In this document: piece by piece, positions 31,098 to 39,750 of the stretch
Layout of the letters: every line of letters begins with the position of its first letter
Position numbering within the stretch: position 1 is the stretch's first letter
Origin: UBA695 sp042691655
Lineage (GTDB): Bacteria; Verrucomicrobiota; Verrucomicrobiia; Chthoniobacterales; Chthoniobacteraceae
Reading direction: 5' to 3'
DNA: 64,000 bases
NCBI GenBank assembly: GCA_042691655.1
Contig: CP170506.1
Location: 4,650,001 to 4,714,000 of the forward strand
Translations under genes and position numbers: made by a program
The notes under the pieces: model-generated
Seen by the model: only the letters and a program-made list of their open reading frames with translations
Database searches by the model: none
Told to the model about the DNA's origin: nothing

Positions 31098-32284
31098 CGA
31101 ACTTGGTAAAACGGGATGCCGAATTTCCCGATCCGGACCTGGATTTCCACCGTGTCTCTCGGTTTCGCCCGGTTGTAAACCTCCTCGGAGACGAGCACGT
31201 CGTTGATCTTGGAGCGGTCGCCCCATGGGGAGACGGTCAAGTGGTAGACGGTAATCCGGTCGTGTTCGTCAGAGTGCCTGGCCTGGACTTTGGTCGGGAA
31301 GGCCAGGGTAGGGGAGTCGGCCAGGAGCCCGTTGAGGTTGCCGGTCGCGCCAAAGGCGTAGAAGGTGAAAACGATGGCGAAAAGGGCAGCCGCGCTGGGC
31401 TGCCTGCGCAGTTCCCGGGCGGTAACGACGCAGAAAAGCCCGCCGCCCGTCAGAATGGTCGCGAACGGTGGCCAGAAAGGGCCCCATTCCAGAACATGCC
31501 AGTCCAGCGCGGCCCGGAGCGCGAGAGCCAGGGCAGGGAAGACAAAAGCGCCGTCGATCCGGGGAAAGAGGCTCCTGGCCCGGGGGTAGAACCGGATGAC
31601 CCCCTCGTAACGGCGCAGGAGGATGAGCCCCACCAGCGGGAAGGCCAGCAAAGTCGAAACAACGGAGCCGTAGGGGTGGGGGTAGAAGTAAGCCCATGCG
31701 GCGAGGCCCATGGAGGCCAGGTTGATCGCCCGGCAGAGCCGCCGGAGGCGCTTGATCGTGGCGGCCTTTTCCTCCGGGGTGCCCCGGCCGAGGCATTCCT
31801 GCCGAAAAAGTTCGTGAAGTTCCGCTTCCCGCTCCGCCCGGTCCAGATTGGGGATTATCTTTTCCAGGTAGATGAGAAAAAGCGGGGCATCCTTGAAACC
31901 GAGGCCGATCCGCTGGCGTTTCCCTCCGTTCATTACCAGTTCAATGTGATTTTCGTGCCGGTTGTGAAACTGCCGGAAGCCCCGGATTTGTTCGAAGGGG
32001 ATCGCCGTGGAGCGAAGCGCCCACACAAGGCGCAATTCCAAGGCGTCGACCTCGATGCGACTGGTCCGGAGATGCAGGATGGCGCAGCCGACAACCAACG
32101 TGAGTCCCAGGAAAATCAGCGTCCAAAGAGCGATTTCATCCGGACTGTGCATGAAGTGAATCAGCAGCCCGTAGGTGCCCAGGGCCAGCGCCGCCAACAG
32201 GTAGATCAGCCACGTGGAAAAACTCCCCGTTTTAAAAACCTGCACGTCTTTTTCCGTTTTTGGCGTCATAACCCGTTTGCTCAT
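31094..32284 (-). CDS. Hypothetical multi-helix membrane protein
   Basis: I do not recognise the family. The 396-aa protein has two N-terminal helices (WLIYLLAALALGTYGLLIHF; IALWTLIFLGLTLVVGCAIL), then a soluble stretch resembling a PH-like domain (RTSRIEVDALELRLVWALR, IPFEQIRGFRQF). Four or so further helices follow between residues 190 and 320, and a soluble C-terminal domain ends the protein (DRITVYHLTVSPWGDRSKINDVLVS). The layout suggests a membrane sensor or scaffold. It converges on the small XRE gene, with a 4-base overlap of stop codons. Confidence 0.75.
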   Translation of the reverse strand: MSKRVMTPKTEKDVQVFKTGSFSTWLIYLLAALALGTYGLLIHFMHSPDEIALWTLIFLGLTLVVGCAILHLRTSRIEVDALELRLVWALRSTAIPFEQIRGFRQFHNRHENHIELVMNGGKRQRIGLGFKDAPLFLIYLEKIIPNLDRAEREAELHELFRQECLGRGTPEEKAATIKRLRRLCRAINLASMGLAAWAYFYPHPYGSVVSTLLAFPLVGLILLRRYEGVIRFYPRARSLFPRIDGAFVFPALALALRAALDWHVLEWGPFWPPFATILTGGGLFCVVTARELRRQPSAAALFAIVFTFYAFGATGNLNGLLADSPTLAFPTKVQARHSDEHDRITVYHLTVSPWGDRSKINDVLVSEEVYNRAKPRDTVEIQVRIGKFGIPFYQVR

Positions 32285-32398
32285 TGATGCGCCGAGCGCG
32301 GCGCGGAGTCAATCCTGCTTGCGGGGCCGTTGTGCAACTAAAACGTTTCCCTTTTCGGATTGATCCCGGAGCCAATCCAGAATACCAAAGCGGGCGCC

Positions 32399-33400
32399 AT
32401 GCAAAATACGACAGAAACATCCGGATTTGCCGGACGTTGGGTTTCCTACCGCGAGGATATCAAGGTGCTCGACTGCACCATCCGCGACGGCGGGCTCATG
32501 AACGACAGCCACTTTGACGACAAAACCGTCAAGTCGGTCTATAACGCCTGTGTTGAGGCGGGGATCGACTATATGGAGGTCGGCTATAAAGCCTCCAAGA
32601 AGGTTTTTGCCCGGGACCGATACGGTGCATGGCGCTTTTCCGACGAGGCCGACCTGCGCCGCGTCTTGGACGATAACCCGTCCAAATTGAAGATTTCCGT
32701 GATGGCCGACGCCGAAAAGACCGACTACCACACCGACATCCTGCCCAAGAGCGAGAGCGTCATCGACCTCGTGCGCGTGGCCTGCTACATCCACCAGATC
32801 CCCATCGCCCTCGACATGGTCAAGGACGCCACCGACAAGGGCTACGAGACGTGTATTAACCTCATGAGCGTCTCCAACGTCCAGGAGCGCGAGCTCGATT
32901 GCGCCCTCGAGCTGGTAACGCAGTGCGACGCCAAGGCCATCTACCTCGTGGACAGCTTCGGCGCGCTCTACAGCGAGCAGATCGACTACCTGGTCAACAA
33001 ATACCTCCACTACGCCCGGGCGACCGGCAAGGAAGTCGGCCTGCACATGCACAATAACTTGCAGCTCGGCTTCGCCAACACCATCCAGGGCATCATCAGC
33101 GGGGCCAACTACCTCGACGCCACCTTCGCCGGTCTCGGCCGCGGCGCGGGCAACTGCCCCATGGAGCTGCTCCTGCGCTTCCTGCACAACCCGAAGTACA
33201 ACGTTCGCCCCGTGCTCAAGAGCATCCAGGAAGCGATCGAGCCGATGCGCGAGCAGCTCGGCTGGGGCTTCAGCGTCCCGTACATGCTCACCGGGTTCCT
33301 GAACCGCCACCCGCGTTCCGCCATCAAGTGGAATTCGTCCGAGGAAAAGGACGACCTGGTGGCCTTCTACGACAAGATTATCGTCGAAGAAGAAGCCTAA
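32399..33400 (+). CDS. HMGL-like aldolase (DRE-TIM family)
   Basis: The 333-aa protein has the DRE-TIM metallolyase pattern: LDCTIRDGGL at the N-terminus (catalytic Arg-Asp) and GLHMHNNLQLGFAN, with the histidines that bind the divalent metal. It resembles 4-hydroxy-2-oxovalerate aldolases but has no aldehyde dehydrogenase partner next to it, so it may act on another 2-oxo acid, for example in cell-surface or natural-product chemistry. The ATG at 32399 is preferred over one 13 codons upstream. A mobile hairpin element starts 16 bases after its stop. Confidence 0.87.
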   Translation: MQNTTETSGFAGRWVSYREDIKVLDCTIRDGGLMNDSHFDDKTVKSVYNACVEAGIDYMEVGYKASKKVFARDRYGAWRFSDEADLRRVLDDNPSKLKISVMADAEKTDYHTDILPKSESVIDLVRVACYIHQIPIALDMVKDATDKGYETCINLMSVSNVQERELDCALELVTQCDAKAIYLVDSFGALYSEQIDYLVNKYLHYARATGKEVGLHMHNNLQLGFANTIQGIISGANYLDATFAGLGRGAGNCPMELLLRFLHNPKYNVRPVLKSIQEAIEPMREQLGWGFSVPYMLTGFLNRHPRSAIKWNSSEEKDDLVAFYDKIIVEEEA

Positions 33401-33416
33401 AGGAAAAAACGCGCGG

Positions 33417-33585
33417 CTAGGTAGTGTCGTCACGAGAGCCGCAACGGCATCCACTTCGGCTTTTTGCGCCGTTTTGCAGCTATTTTTGGGTCAGTATTCA
33501 CCAATATTGCCCTCAAAAATAGCCACAAAACGGCATCAAAAATCCTTCGTGGCTGCCATGCGCATCTCGTGACGACACTACCTAG
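33417..33585. mobile_element. MITE-like hairpin element, copy 1 (TIR type GTAGTGTCGTCACGAG)
   Basis: Perfect 20-bp ends (CTAGGTAGTGTCGTCACGAG at 33417-33436, mirrored at 33566-33585) enclose a long imperfect hairpin. The outer CTAG is best read as a 4-bp target duplication. The inner stem pairs GCTATTTTTG with CAAAAATAGC around an apical CAGTATT/AATATTG hairpin. Bases 33534-33559 are identical to 35600-35625 and 57596-57621. It has no coding capacity, and it lies between the aldolase and aminotransferase genes. Confidence 0.85.
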
Positions 33586-33664
33586 TCCCTCGCGGCAATT
33601 TCGAATCGCCTATTTGAAAAATCCGACTGGCGAAAGCCGGATTTCGGATGAAAATAGGCGATTC

Positions 33665-34903
33665 ATGCATTCTCCGTTCCCATTCAACGCACCGGCGCGG
33701 CTGGTTGATCATATGCGGCAGGCCGCCGAGCCGGGAGTCATCAACTTGGGCGCAGGGGTCCCCGGCCTCGACGCCCTCCCCTTTGAGGCCTTGCGCCACG
33801 CCGCCGAGGAGGCCTTCGCAGAGGAAGGGGCCGCCCTGTTCAGCTACCAGCACCCGTCGGGCGATCCCCGGCTGCGCGCGCTCTTGGTCGAGCGGCTCGC
33901 CCTGCGGGGCGTCAAGGGGATCGGGCCCGATAACCTCGTCACCACCACCGGCTGCACCCAGGCCCTCCACGCCATTCTTTCCGTGCTCATCAAGCCGGGC
34001 GACGTCGTCGCCTGCGAGAGCCCGGCCTACTACGGGATGCTCGAAATCCTGGCCGACGCCGGGGCCCGCGCGCTGCCGTTGCCCATCCGGGGCAGCCAGG
34101 GGCTCGACCTCGATGCCGCCGAAGCCGCTTTCGCCCGCTGGAAGCCGACCTGCCTCGTCGTTTGCACCTCCCTTTCCAACCCCACCGGAGCCACGCTGCC
34201 CGTTCCCGCCCGGGAGCGGCTGGTGGCCCTCTGCCGCAAGCACGGCGTGCGGCTCGTGGAGGACGACATTTACTCTGAGCTGCTCGACGCCGGGGCCCCG
34301 CCGCCCTGCCGCGCCTTCGACGACGGCTCGGTGGTCTCCTACGTCACCAGTTTCTCCAAAACCGTCGCCCCCGGCCTGCGGATCGGCTTTTGCATCCCGG
34401 GGACGCCCGAGATCGAGGACGCCCTCGCCGCGCTCAAGTGCCGCCAGGATATCCATAGCCCTGTCCTCACCGAAGCCATCCTGCGCCGGTTCCTGGCCGC
34501 GGGGCTGTTCGACCCCCACCTCCAGCGGCTGCGGGAGCGCAATCGCCGCCGCCGCGCGCTGGCCCTGGAGAGCATCCGCGCCAGCTTCCCCCCGGGGTCC
34601 GAGGTTCACGCGCCCGAGGGCGGCTACATGCTCTGGGTGCGGCTGCCGGAGCAGGTGGAAATCCGCTCCGTGGTCGCCCGGGCGAAGGAGGAAAAAGTTT
34701 CCTTCGCCAGCGGCACCGGCTTTTACGCCGTGGCCGAGGGCGGCGCGCGCCCGCTGCCCCACGTGCGGCTTAACTGCGCCCGGGGCACCGAGGAGGAACT
34801 GAAACGGGGCGTGGAGATCCTGGGCGGGGTCGTTTCCGCACTCGCCAGGCCTAAAAGCGCCCCCGAATATGTGACCCAGATTTCACCAAATACTTCTATT
34901 TAA
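33665..34903 (+). CDS. PLP-dependent aminotransferase, class I/II (MocR-like catalytic domain without GntR head)
   Basis: The 412-aa protein has the fold-type I landmarks: QHPSGDPRLRALL, TTGCTQALHAIL, CTSLSNPTGATLP, EDDIYSELL and SFSKTVAPGLRIGF, with the PLP-binding lysine. It resembles the aminotransferase part of MocR/PdxR proteins and 2-aminoadipate or valine-pyruvate aminotransferases, but starts without a DNA-binding head. The ATG at 33665 (MHSPFPFN) is chosen because the open frame further upstream runs through the mobile hairpin element. The substrate is not evident; the product should be a 2-oxo acid or amino acid. Confidence 0.88.
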   Translation: MHSPFPFNAPARLVDHMRQAAEPGVINLGAGVPGLDALPFEALRHAAEEAFAEEGAALFSYQHPSGDPRLRALLVERLALRGVKGIGPDNLVTTTGCTQALHAILSVLIKPGDVVACESPAYYGMLEILADAGARALPLPIRGSQGLDLDAAEAAFARWKPTCLVVCTSLSNPTGATLPVPARERLVALCRKHGVRLVEDDIYSELLDAGAPPPCRAFDDGSVVSYVTSFSKTVAPGLRIGFCIPGTPEIEDALAALKCRQDIHSPVLTEAILRRFLAAGLFDPHLQRLRERNRRRRALALESIRASFPPGSEVHAPEGGYMLWVRLPEQVEIRSVVARAKEEKVSFASGTGFYAVAEGGARPLPHVRLNCARGTEEELKRGVEILGGVVSALARPKSAPEYVTQISPNTSI

Positions 34904-34937
34904 AACGCACCGTTTGGTGCATGTTGCTTGCTTTCCC

Positions 34938-35465
34938 ATGTCTCACAAAGTCATTTCATTCCACTACACGCTGAGCGATTGCGACGGCGTGGTCCTTGAG
35001 TCGTCGAAAGACCGCGAGGCGGTTTCCTTCATGTCCGGCATGGGGATGATTGTCCCCGGTCTGGAGCGCGAAATCATCAACTACGCGGCGGGTCAGACCG
35101 GCCGCGTGGAGGTCAAGGCCGAGGACGGCTACGGGCTCATCGATTTCAGCAAATTCATCCAGGTGCCCCGGGAATCCCTGCCCAAGCAGGAAATTAAAGA
35201 GGGGGATCTTTTCCAGTCCAACAAGAGCCCGATGCCCTTCACCGTCAAGCAAATCACCGATACGCACGTGGTGCTCGACGGCAACCACCCGCTGGCGGGC
35301 GAGGACCTCTCCTTCGACGTCGAGGTGATCGATATCCGCGAAGCGAGCGAGCAGGAACTGGCGCAGCTTCAGGAAATGATGGCCAAGGCCGAGGCGCAGG
35401 CACAGGCTCAGGCGCAAGGCGAGGCACCGGCTCAGCCCGCCGCCCCGGATCAGCCGCAGGCATAA
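34938..35465 (+). CDS. FKBP-type peptidyl-prolyl cis-trans isomerase, SlyD-like
   Basis: The 175-aa protein matches SlyD: an N-terminal FKBP half (VISFHYTLSDCDGVVLESS, FMSGMGMIVPGLEREI), the inserted IF chaperone domain (DGYGLIDFSKFIQVPRESLP) and the FKBP return (NHPLAGEDLSFDVEVIDIR). The C-terminus is Ala/Gln/Pro-rich instead of the His-rich metal-binding tail of E. coli SlyD. It should act as a cytoplasmic folding helper. A mobile hairpin element lies between its stop codon and its terminator. Confidence 0.9.
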   Translation: MSHKVISFHYTLSDCDGVVLESSKDREAVSFMSGMGMIVPGLEREIINYAAGQTGRVEVKAEDGYGLIDFSKFIQVPRESLPKQEIKEGDLFQSNKSPMPFTVKQITDTHVVLDGNHPLAGEDLSFDVEVIDIREASEQELAQLQEMMAKAEAQAQAQAQGEAPAQPAAPDQPQA

Positions 35466-35486
35466 GCCCGCTTCCGATAAGATTTC

Positions 35487-35648
35487 AGGGCACCTCTGGA
35501 AACCGAGGGCACGTCATCCACTTTGTCTTTTTGCGCCCTTTTAGCCCCATTTTTCAGTCAATATTGATGAGTATTGCCCGAAAAATGGGGCCAAAAGGCC
35601 ATCAAAAATCCTTCGTGGCTGCCATACCCCGGTTTCCAGAGGTGCCCT
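35487..35648. mobile_element. MITE-like hairpin element, copy 2 (TIR type GGGCACCTCTGGAAACC)
   Basis: The ends AGGGCACCTCTGGAAACCG (35487-35505) are perfectly mirrored at the right end (to 35648). Counting the TIR from GGGCACC, both sides are flanked by TTCA, a 4-bp target duplication. The inner stem CCCCATTTTTC/GAAAAATGGGG surrounds an apical CAATATT/AGTATTG hairpin. The core matches copy 1 although the ends are unrelated. It sits between the FKBP stop and its terminator. Confidence 0.9.
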
Positions 35649-35658
35649 TCATTGCAAA

Positions 35659-35690
35659 GCGCCCGGTGAAAACTCGGGCGCTCCTTTTTT
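35659..35690 (+). terminator. Rho-independent terminator, probably of the FKBP gene
   Basis: GCGCCCG (35659-35665) pairs with CGGGCGC (35675-35681) around a nine-base loop and is followed by TCCTTTTTT. It is now about 190 bases past the FKBP stop because the hairpin element lies between them. Confidence 0.85.
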
Positions 35691-35699
35691 ATGCCACCG

Positions 35700-36566
35700 T
35701 TACGCGGCGAGAGGAGCGGCTTTCCGGCGGAGCCATTTGCGCCATCCGCCCAGGCCGCTCAGCCCACCGACTACGAGAAGGCCCGCCCAGGCACCCGGTT
35801 CCGGGGTCTGCACCACGGAGGTGATTTCCACCGCCAGGACCACATCGTTGTAGTCCTTGTCGCCGCCGTTGGTGGCGTCCTCAAAGGAGAGAATCAGGTA
35901 GTTGCCGTAGACTAAGGCCACCACGTGCTGGAGCGCGTCGCTGTTACGCGAGGCCTCGGCGGTGAGGGTCGTCGTGCCGCCAGTCGCCCCGCTGGCGATC
36001 AGGAAAAAATCCAGCAGCGTGCCCGAGCTGACGGTGCCGAGGTCCACGAAGTCGCCCGCCAAAAGCGGGGCCGTGGAGGTGCGCACCGAGTTTCCGCTCG
36101 AGTAGTAGGAAGTCGGGTCATTGCTCGAAGCGTCGGGGAAGACCAACTCAGCCGAGCTCGTCACCTTGGCGGTGGACGCGGTCGGCAGCGAAGAGTAGCC
36201 GGTGAGGTAGTTCACCCCGAGGCTGCTCCGGTAGGCGGCACCCTCGCTTATGAAATAAACTCGCACGGTGGAGTCGGCCGTCAGGTAGAGCTGGGAAAAA
36301 TTGACCGCCAGCGAGCTGAGCTTCGCGGCGCTCAGCGCCCTGTACTCGGGCAGCGTGCTTTTGACCAGCGCCTGGATGGCGGGCAGCGAGCTTTGGAAGG
36401 CGGCGGAAGCGGCGTCTGAACCAGCCGTCTGCACCAGCCCGGCTACCGGGAGATTCAGAGGATCAGAGGTCGACTGGACCGGGGAAACCACGCTGGCCAT
36501 AGCCGACGAAAGCCCCCAACACACGCAGAGCACGCTTAAGAATGAGGTCAGCAAACGCGGTTTCAT
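35700..36566 (-). CDS. PEP-CTERM sorted exported protein with DUF4114-like domain
   Basis: The 288-aa protein has a signal peptide (RLLTSFLSVLCVCWGLSSAMA). A C-terminal sorting signal follows the PEP-CTERM plan: TPEPGAWAG, a hydrophobic helix and a basic cluster (GWRKWLRRK). The middle has DUF4114-like features (LILSFEDATNGGDKDYNDVVLAVE). Such proteins are exported and processed by an exosortase, which is not in this window. It probably ends up at the cell surface or in extracellular polymer. Promoter and signal should lie in the 94-bp gap towards the next gene. Confidence 0.88.
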   Translation of the reverse strand: MKPRLLTSFLSVLCVCWGLSSAMASVVSPVQSTSDPLNLPVAGLVQTAGSDAASAAFQSSLPAIQALVKSTLPEYRALSAAKLSSLAVNFSQLYLTADSTVRVYFISEGAAYRSSLGVNYLTGYSSLPTASTAKVTSSAELVFPDASSNDPTSYYSSGNSVRTSTAPLLAGDFVDLGTVSSGTLLDFFLIASGATGGTTTLTAEASRNSDALQHVVALVYGNYLILSFEDATNGGDKDYNDVVLAVEITSVVQTPEPGAWAGLLVVGGLSGLGGWRKWLRRKAAPLAA

Positions 36567-36660
36567 AGGGACTATGTGTCTCTTACCAGGGAGTACTCGT
36601 CCTTGTCACGTACGAAATTTAGCGAATGCGTGAAAATACGCATATCGACCTACCCAGAGC

Positions 36661-37425
36661 CTACGGTTGCGGCACCACGACCACGGCGTTGCGCACCCGT
36701 TTCCATTCCGGGCGGGAAAAAGGTGCCTCTTTCCCGGCAACCCAGAGCGCCGTGGAGCTGCCGCCGTCCAGGTTGAGCGCCCGGTCGATTTCCAGCCCCG
36801 GGAGGAGCCCTGGCGTGGCGAGGATGTGGGCCAGCTCGTCCAGCGTCACCGGCCCGGTGGTCAGCAGCGCGGCGACGCTCTTGCGGTCGGCCAGCAGCAC
36901 GGTACGTTCGGCGGCTTTGGCGGCATTGAGGCCCGCCACCGGCTTCCCGTGGTCCACCAGAAAAGGGCCGGTCTGGAGGGCGTCTCGAATCCCCGCTGGC
37001 CGAAACTCGGCAGAGCGGAGCACCCGCGCGGGGCCCCGTTGCGGCACGGCAAGGACGCCGGTGAGGATCTTCGAGTTTTCCCACGGGTGAACGGTGACGC
37101 CCCGGCTGATCATCAGGCCGAGCGGCGTGCGGTCGGCCAGGAAATAGCCGCCGTTGACCCCTGCCAGCGCATGGGCCGCCGCAGCCCCGTCGGCCACGGA
37201 TTGCCCCGGGGCGAGATCGACCACCTCCAGGCGGCACCGGGCGCGGTCGAACTTCACCAAATGAGCCTGCAACGGGGTGGCGTCCGGAGCGTCATCGCGC
37301 AGCGTCAGAGCTAGGTGGCTCACCGTGGGCGAAGTCGTGGCCTGCGCCGGGGTGGATTCGGCCTGCCAAGCCGCCTCGCCAGCCCGGAGCCCGCAGAAAA
37401 GGAAAAGGATGAGAAACCAGCGCAT
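36661..37425 (-). CDS. Phosphodiester glycosidase family (NAGPA-like) exported protein
   Basis: The 254-aa protein has a signal peptide (MRWFLILFLFCGLRAGEAA) and the NAGPA core: AGVNGGYFLADRTPLGLMISRG, FLVDHGKPVAGL, LLPGLEIDRALNLDGGSSTALWV. This family includes the human enzyme that uncovers mannose 6-phosphate and bacterial proteins acting on glycan phosphodiesters. Here it is probably periplasmic or secreted. It stands alone, divergent from the DUF4870 gene. Confidence 0.88.
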   Translation of the reverse strand: MRWFLILFLFCGLRAGEAAWQAESTPAQATTSPTVSHLALTLRDDAPDATPLQAHLVKFDRARCRLEVVDLAPGQSVADGAAAAHALAGVNGGYFLADRTPLGLMISRGVTVHPWENSKILTGVLAVPQRGPARVLRSAEFRPAGIRDALQTGPFLVDHGKPVAGLNAAKAAERTVLLADRKSVAALLTTGPVTLDELAHILATPGLLPGLEIDRALNLDGGSSTALWVAGKEAPFSRPEWKRVRNAVVVVPQP

Positions 37426-37522
37426 GGAGTGGACTTTACGCGCCGGAGGGATGCGCGCGAATCTTTTTGCAGACGGAAAGCAGCTTGCCCCCGGAAGGGA
37501 TTCGGGTTACGAAACCACCGTC

Positions 37523-37933
37523 ATGGAAACGCCACCCATCCCCCCCTCCGAAGACACCCCCGCTCCCGAAGCCCCTCTTCCTCCCCCCATTCCGAGCAAG
37601 GAAGAGCGCACCTGGGCCATGGTTGCCCACTTGAGCGCCCTTTCGGGGCACTTCATTCCGCCGGTGGGGCAGATCCTGGGGCCGCTCGTCGTCTGGATCC
37701 TCAAGCGCGACGAATACCCGCTCGTGAACGACCAGGCCAAAGAGGCGCTCAATGCCCAGATCAGCTTCACGATCTATTTCATCATCTCCGTCCTCCTGAT
37801 GCCGATCCTCATCGGGTTCGCGCTCTTCGGCATCGTCTGGCTGGCCGATCTGGTGCTGATCATCATCGCCGCCGTCGCCGCCAACGAAGGCAAACGCTAC
37901 CGGTACCCGTTTATTTTCCGCTGGATTAAATAG
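37523..37933 (+). CDS. DUF4870 membrane protein
   Basis: The 136-aa protein begins with a proline-rich cytoplasmic stretch (residues 1-25) followed by the DUF4870 pattern: TWAMVAHLSALSGHFIPPVG, LVVWILKRDEYPLVNDQAKEA, and a final helix pair ending in RYRYPFIFRWIK. Three or four helices are predicted. The function of the family is unknown. It stands alone, 76 bases before comM. Confidence 0.88.
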   Translation: METPPIPPSEDTPAPEAPLPPPIPSKEERTWAMVAHLSALSGHFIPPVGQILGPLVVWILKRDEYPLVNDQAKEALNAQISFTIYFIISVLLMPILIGFALFGIVWLADLVLIIIAAVAANEGKRYRYPFIFRWIK

Positions 37934-38009
37934 CGCGGGCACGGAGGGGCATCCCTTCGTTGAAAAATTCCTCCTTTTGCTTGGAATAACTTGATGTCAC
38001 TCTCGCCGG

Positions 38010-39542
38010 ATGCTGGCCAAGGTTTTTTCAGCGGCGGTTTATGGCGTGGACGCCTACGAAGTCGAAATTGAAGTCAATGCGAGCGCGGGCAACCCCGTGA
38101 TCGTGATTGTCGGGCTTCCCGATGCCGCCGTGAAGGAGAGCCGCGACCGCGTCACCACGGCGGTCGGCAACAGCGGCTACCGCCCTCCCCGGGGCCGGAC
38201 CACCATCAACCTGGCCCCCGCCGACATCAAAAAAGAGGGGCCGAGCTTCGATTTGCCGATCGCGCTGGCGATGATCGCCGCCTCCGAGCAGATCGAGCTG
38301 ACCCGATTTGAGCAGTTTTGCTTCGTGGGCGAGCTGGCGCTCGACGGCACCGTGCGCTCGGCCAAGGGCGTGCTCCCCATCGCGCTCGAAGCCCGGCGGC
38401 GCGGGCGGCGGGCCATCGTCGTGCCCGAGGAGAACGCCTCTGAGGCCTCCGTCGTCGAGGGCATTGCCACCTACGGCGTGCGCACCCTGAGGCAGGCCTG
38501 CGAATTCCTGCGCGGCAACGAGATGCTCACCCCGGCGCAGCCCTCCGCGGTGGTCGATGCCGCACCCGATTACGCGGTCGATTTTTCGGACGTGCGCGGG
38601 CAGCATGCCGCCAAACGCGCCATCGAAGTCGCCGTGGCGGGCGGGCATAACTTGATCATGGTCGGGCCTCCCGGCTCGGGAAAATCGATGCTCGCCAAGC
38701 GCATTCCCACCATCATGCCGCCGATGACCTTCGAGGAGGCCATCGAGACCACCAAGATCCACAGCATCTGCGGCTTCCTCGCGCCCAAACGCTCGCTGCT
38801 CCTCCAGCGCCCCTTCCGCTCACCCCATCATACCATATCCGATGCAGGGCTGCTCGGTGGCGGAACAAACCCCTCGCCCGGCGAAGTCACCCTGGCCCAT
38901 CACGGCGTGCTGTTTCTGGACGAGCTCCCCGAGTTCAAGCGTTCGGTGCTCGAAGTGCTCCGGCAGCCGCTGGAGGACGGCAAGGTGACGATTTCGCGTG
39001 CGGCGGGGTCGGTGACGTACCCTTCGGAATTCATCATGGTCGGCGCGCTCAACCCGTGCCCGTGCGGATTCTTTGGCGATCTGAAACGCGAATGCCGCTG
39101 CACCGGATTGCAAGTGCAGCGTTACCGCCAGCGCATCTCCGGGCCGCTCCTGGACCGCATCGACATCCACGTCGAAGTCCCGGCAGTGCCGTTTAGAGAC
39201 CTCACCGGCAACGGCGCTTCCGAGCCCTCGGAGACCATTCGCGAGCGGGTCATGGAGGCGCGGGCCCTCCAGCAAAAGCGCCTCGCGGGCGGCCCCGGCC
39301 GGGGCGCGTGCAACGCCCGGATGCTGCCGCGCCAGCTGCGCACTTTCTGCGCGATCGACGAGGAATGCCGCGAACTCTTGCGGGCCGCGATGAGCGAGCT
39401 AAACCTGAGCGCCCGCGCGCACGACCGCATCCTAAAAGTGGCCCGCACCATCGCCGACCTGGAGGGAGCGCCGACGATCAACGCCACCCACCTGAGCGAG
39501 GCGATCCAGTATCGGACGTTGGACCGGAATTTGTGGATCTGA
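38010..39542 (+). CDS. comM: YifB/ComM-type Mg-chelatase-like AAA+ helicase
   Basis: The 510-aa protein has the ComM domain order: an N-terminal Lon-protease-like domain (VIVGLPDAAVKESRDRV, LAPADIKKEGPSFDLP), the AAA+ domain with Walker A GPPGSGKS near residue 219 and Walker B LFLDELPEF, a Cys-rich stretch (NPCPCGFFGDLKRECRC), and the C-terminal helical domain. ComM is a hexameric helicase that extends branch migration during natural transformation. The ATG at 38010 gives the normal length. Other competence genes are not visible nearby. Confidence 0.95.
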   Translation: MLAKVFSAAVYGVDAYEVEIEVNASAGNPVIVIVGLPDAAVKESRDRVTTAVGNSGYRPPRGRTTINLAPADIKKEGPSFDLPIALAMIAASEQIELTRFEQFCFVGELALDGTVRSAKGVLPIALEARRRGRRAIVVPEENASEASVVEGIATYGVRTLRQACEFLRGNEMLTPAQPSAVVDAAPDYAVDFSDVRGQHAAKRAIEVAVAGGHNLIMVGPPGSGKSMLAKRIPTIMPPMTFEEAIETTKIHSICGFLAPKRSLLLQRPFRSPHHTISDAGLLGGGTNPSPGEVTLAHHGVLFLDELPEFKRSVLEVLRQPLEDGKVTISRAAGSVTYPSEFIMVGALNPCPCGFFGDLKRECRCTGLQVQRYRQRISGPLLDRIDIHVEVPAVPFRDLTGNGASEPSETIRERVMEARALQQKRLAGGPGRGACNARMLPRQLRTFCAIDEECRELLRAAMSELNLSARAHDRILKVARTIADLEGAPTINATHLSEAIQYRTLDRNLWI

Positions 39543-39595
39543 ATACCCTGAGTGTAAAAGGAATGTAATTTCCCACTTACAACGACCTGTGGTTA

Positions 39596-39727
39596 TTAGA
39601 TCTTCAAAATGACATTTTCCACAATATCGCGAATGAACTCCTTCGCCGTTAGCTGCTCGATGGATACCGACGAAGGATGTGCAGCCAGATATCGCTGAGC
39701 AAGTTTTTCCTCCAAAACCCGCGCCAT
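39596..39727 (-). CDS. Possible small protein, 43 aa
   Basis: A short open frame from ATG (39727) to TAA (39596) encodes a helical peptide beginning MARVLEEKLAQRYLAA and ending FIRDIVENVILKI. It is unlike the surrounding non-coding sequence in having a regular amphipathic pattern, and it may be a real small gene or the N-terminal remnant of a larger one. No homology is recognised. The rest of 39543-40007 holds only the repeat remnant at 39751-39817 and the AraC leader. Confidence 0.3.
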   Translation of the reverse strand: MARVLEEKLAQRYLAAHPSSVSIEQLTAKEFIRDIVENVILKI

Positions 39728-39750
39728 ATGTCAATGGAAACGGGGGCACT

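Noticed and set aside
33464..33664. N-terminal extension of the aminotransferase
   Set aside because: It runs through the mobile hairpin element; homologous sequence begins at MHSPFPFN (33665).
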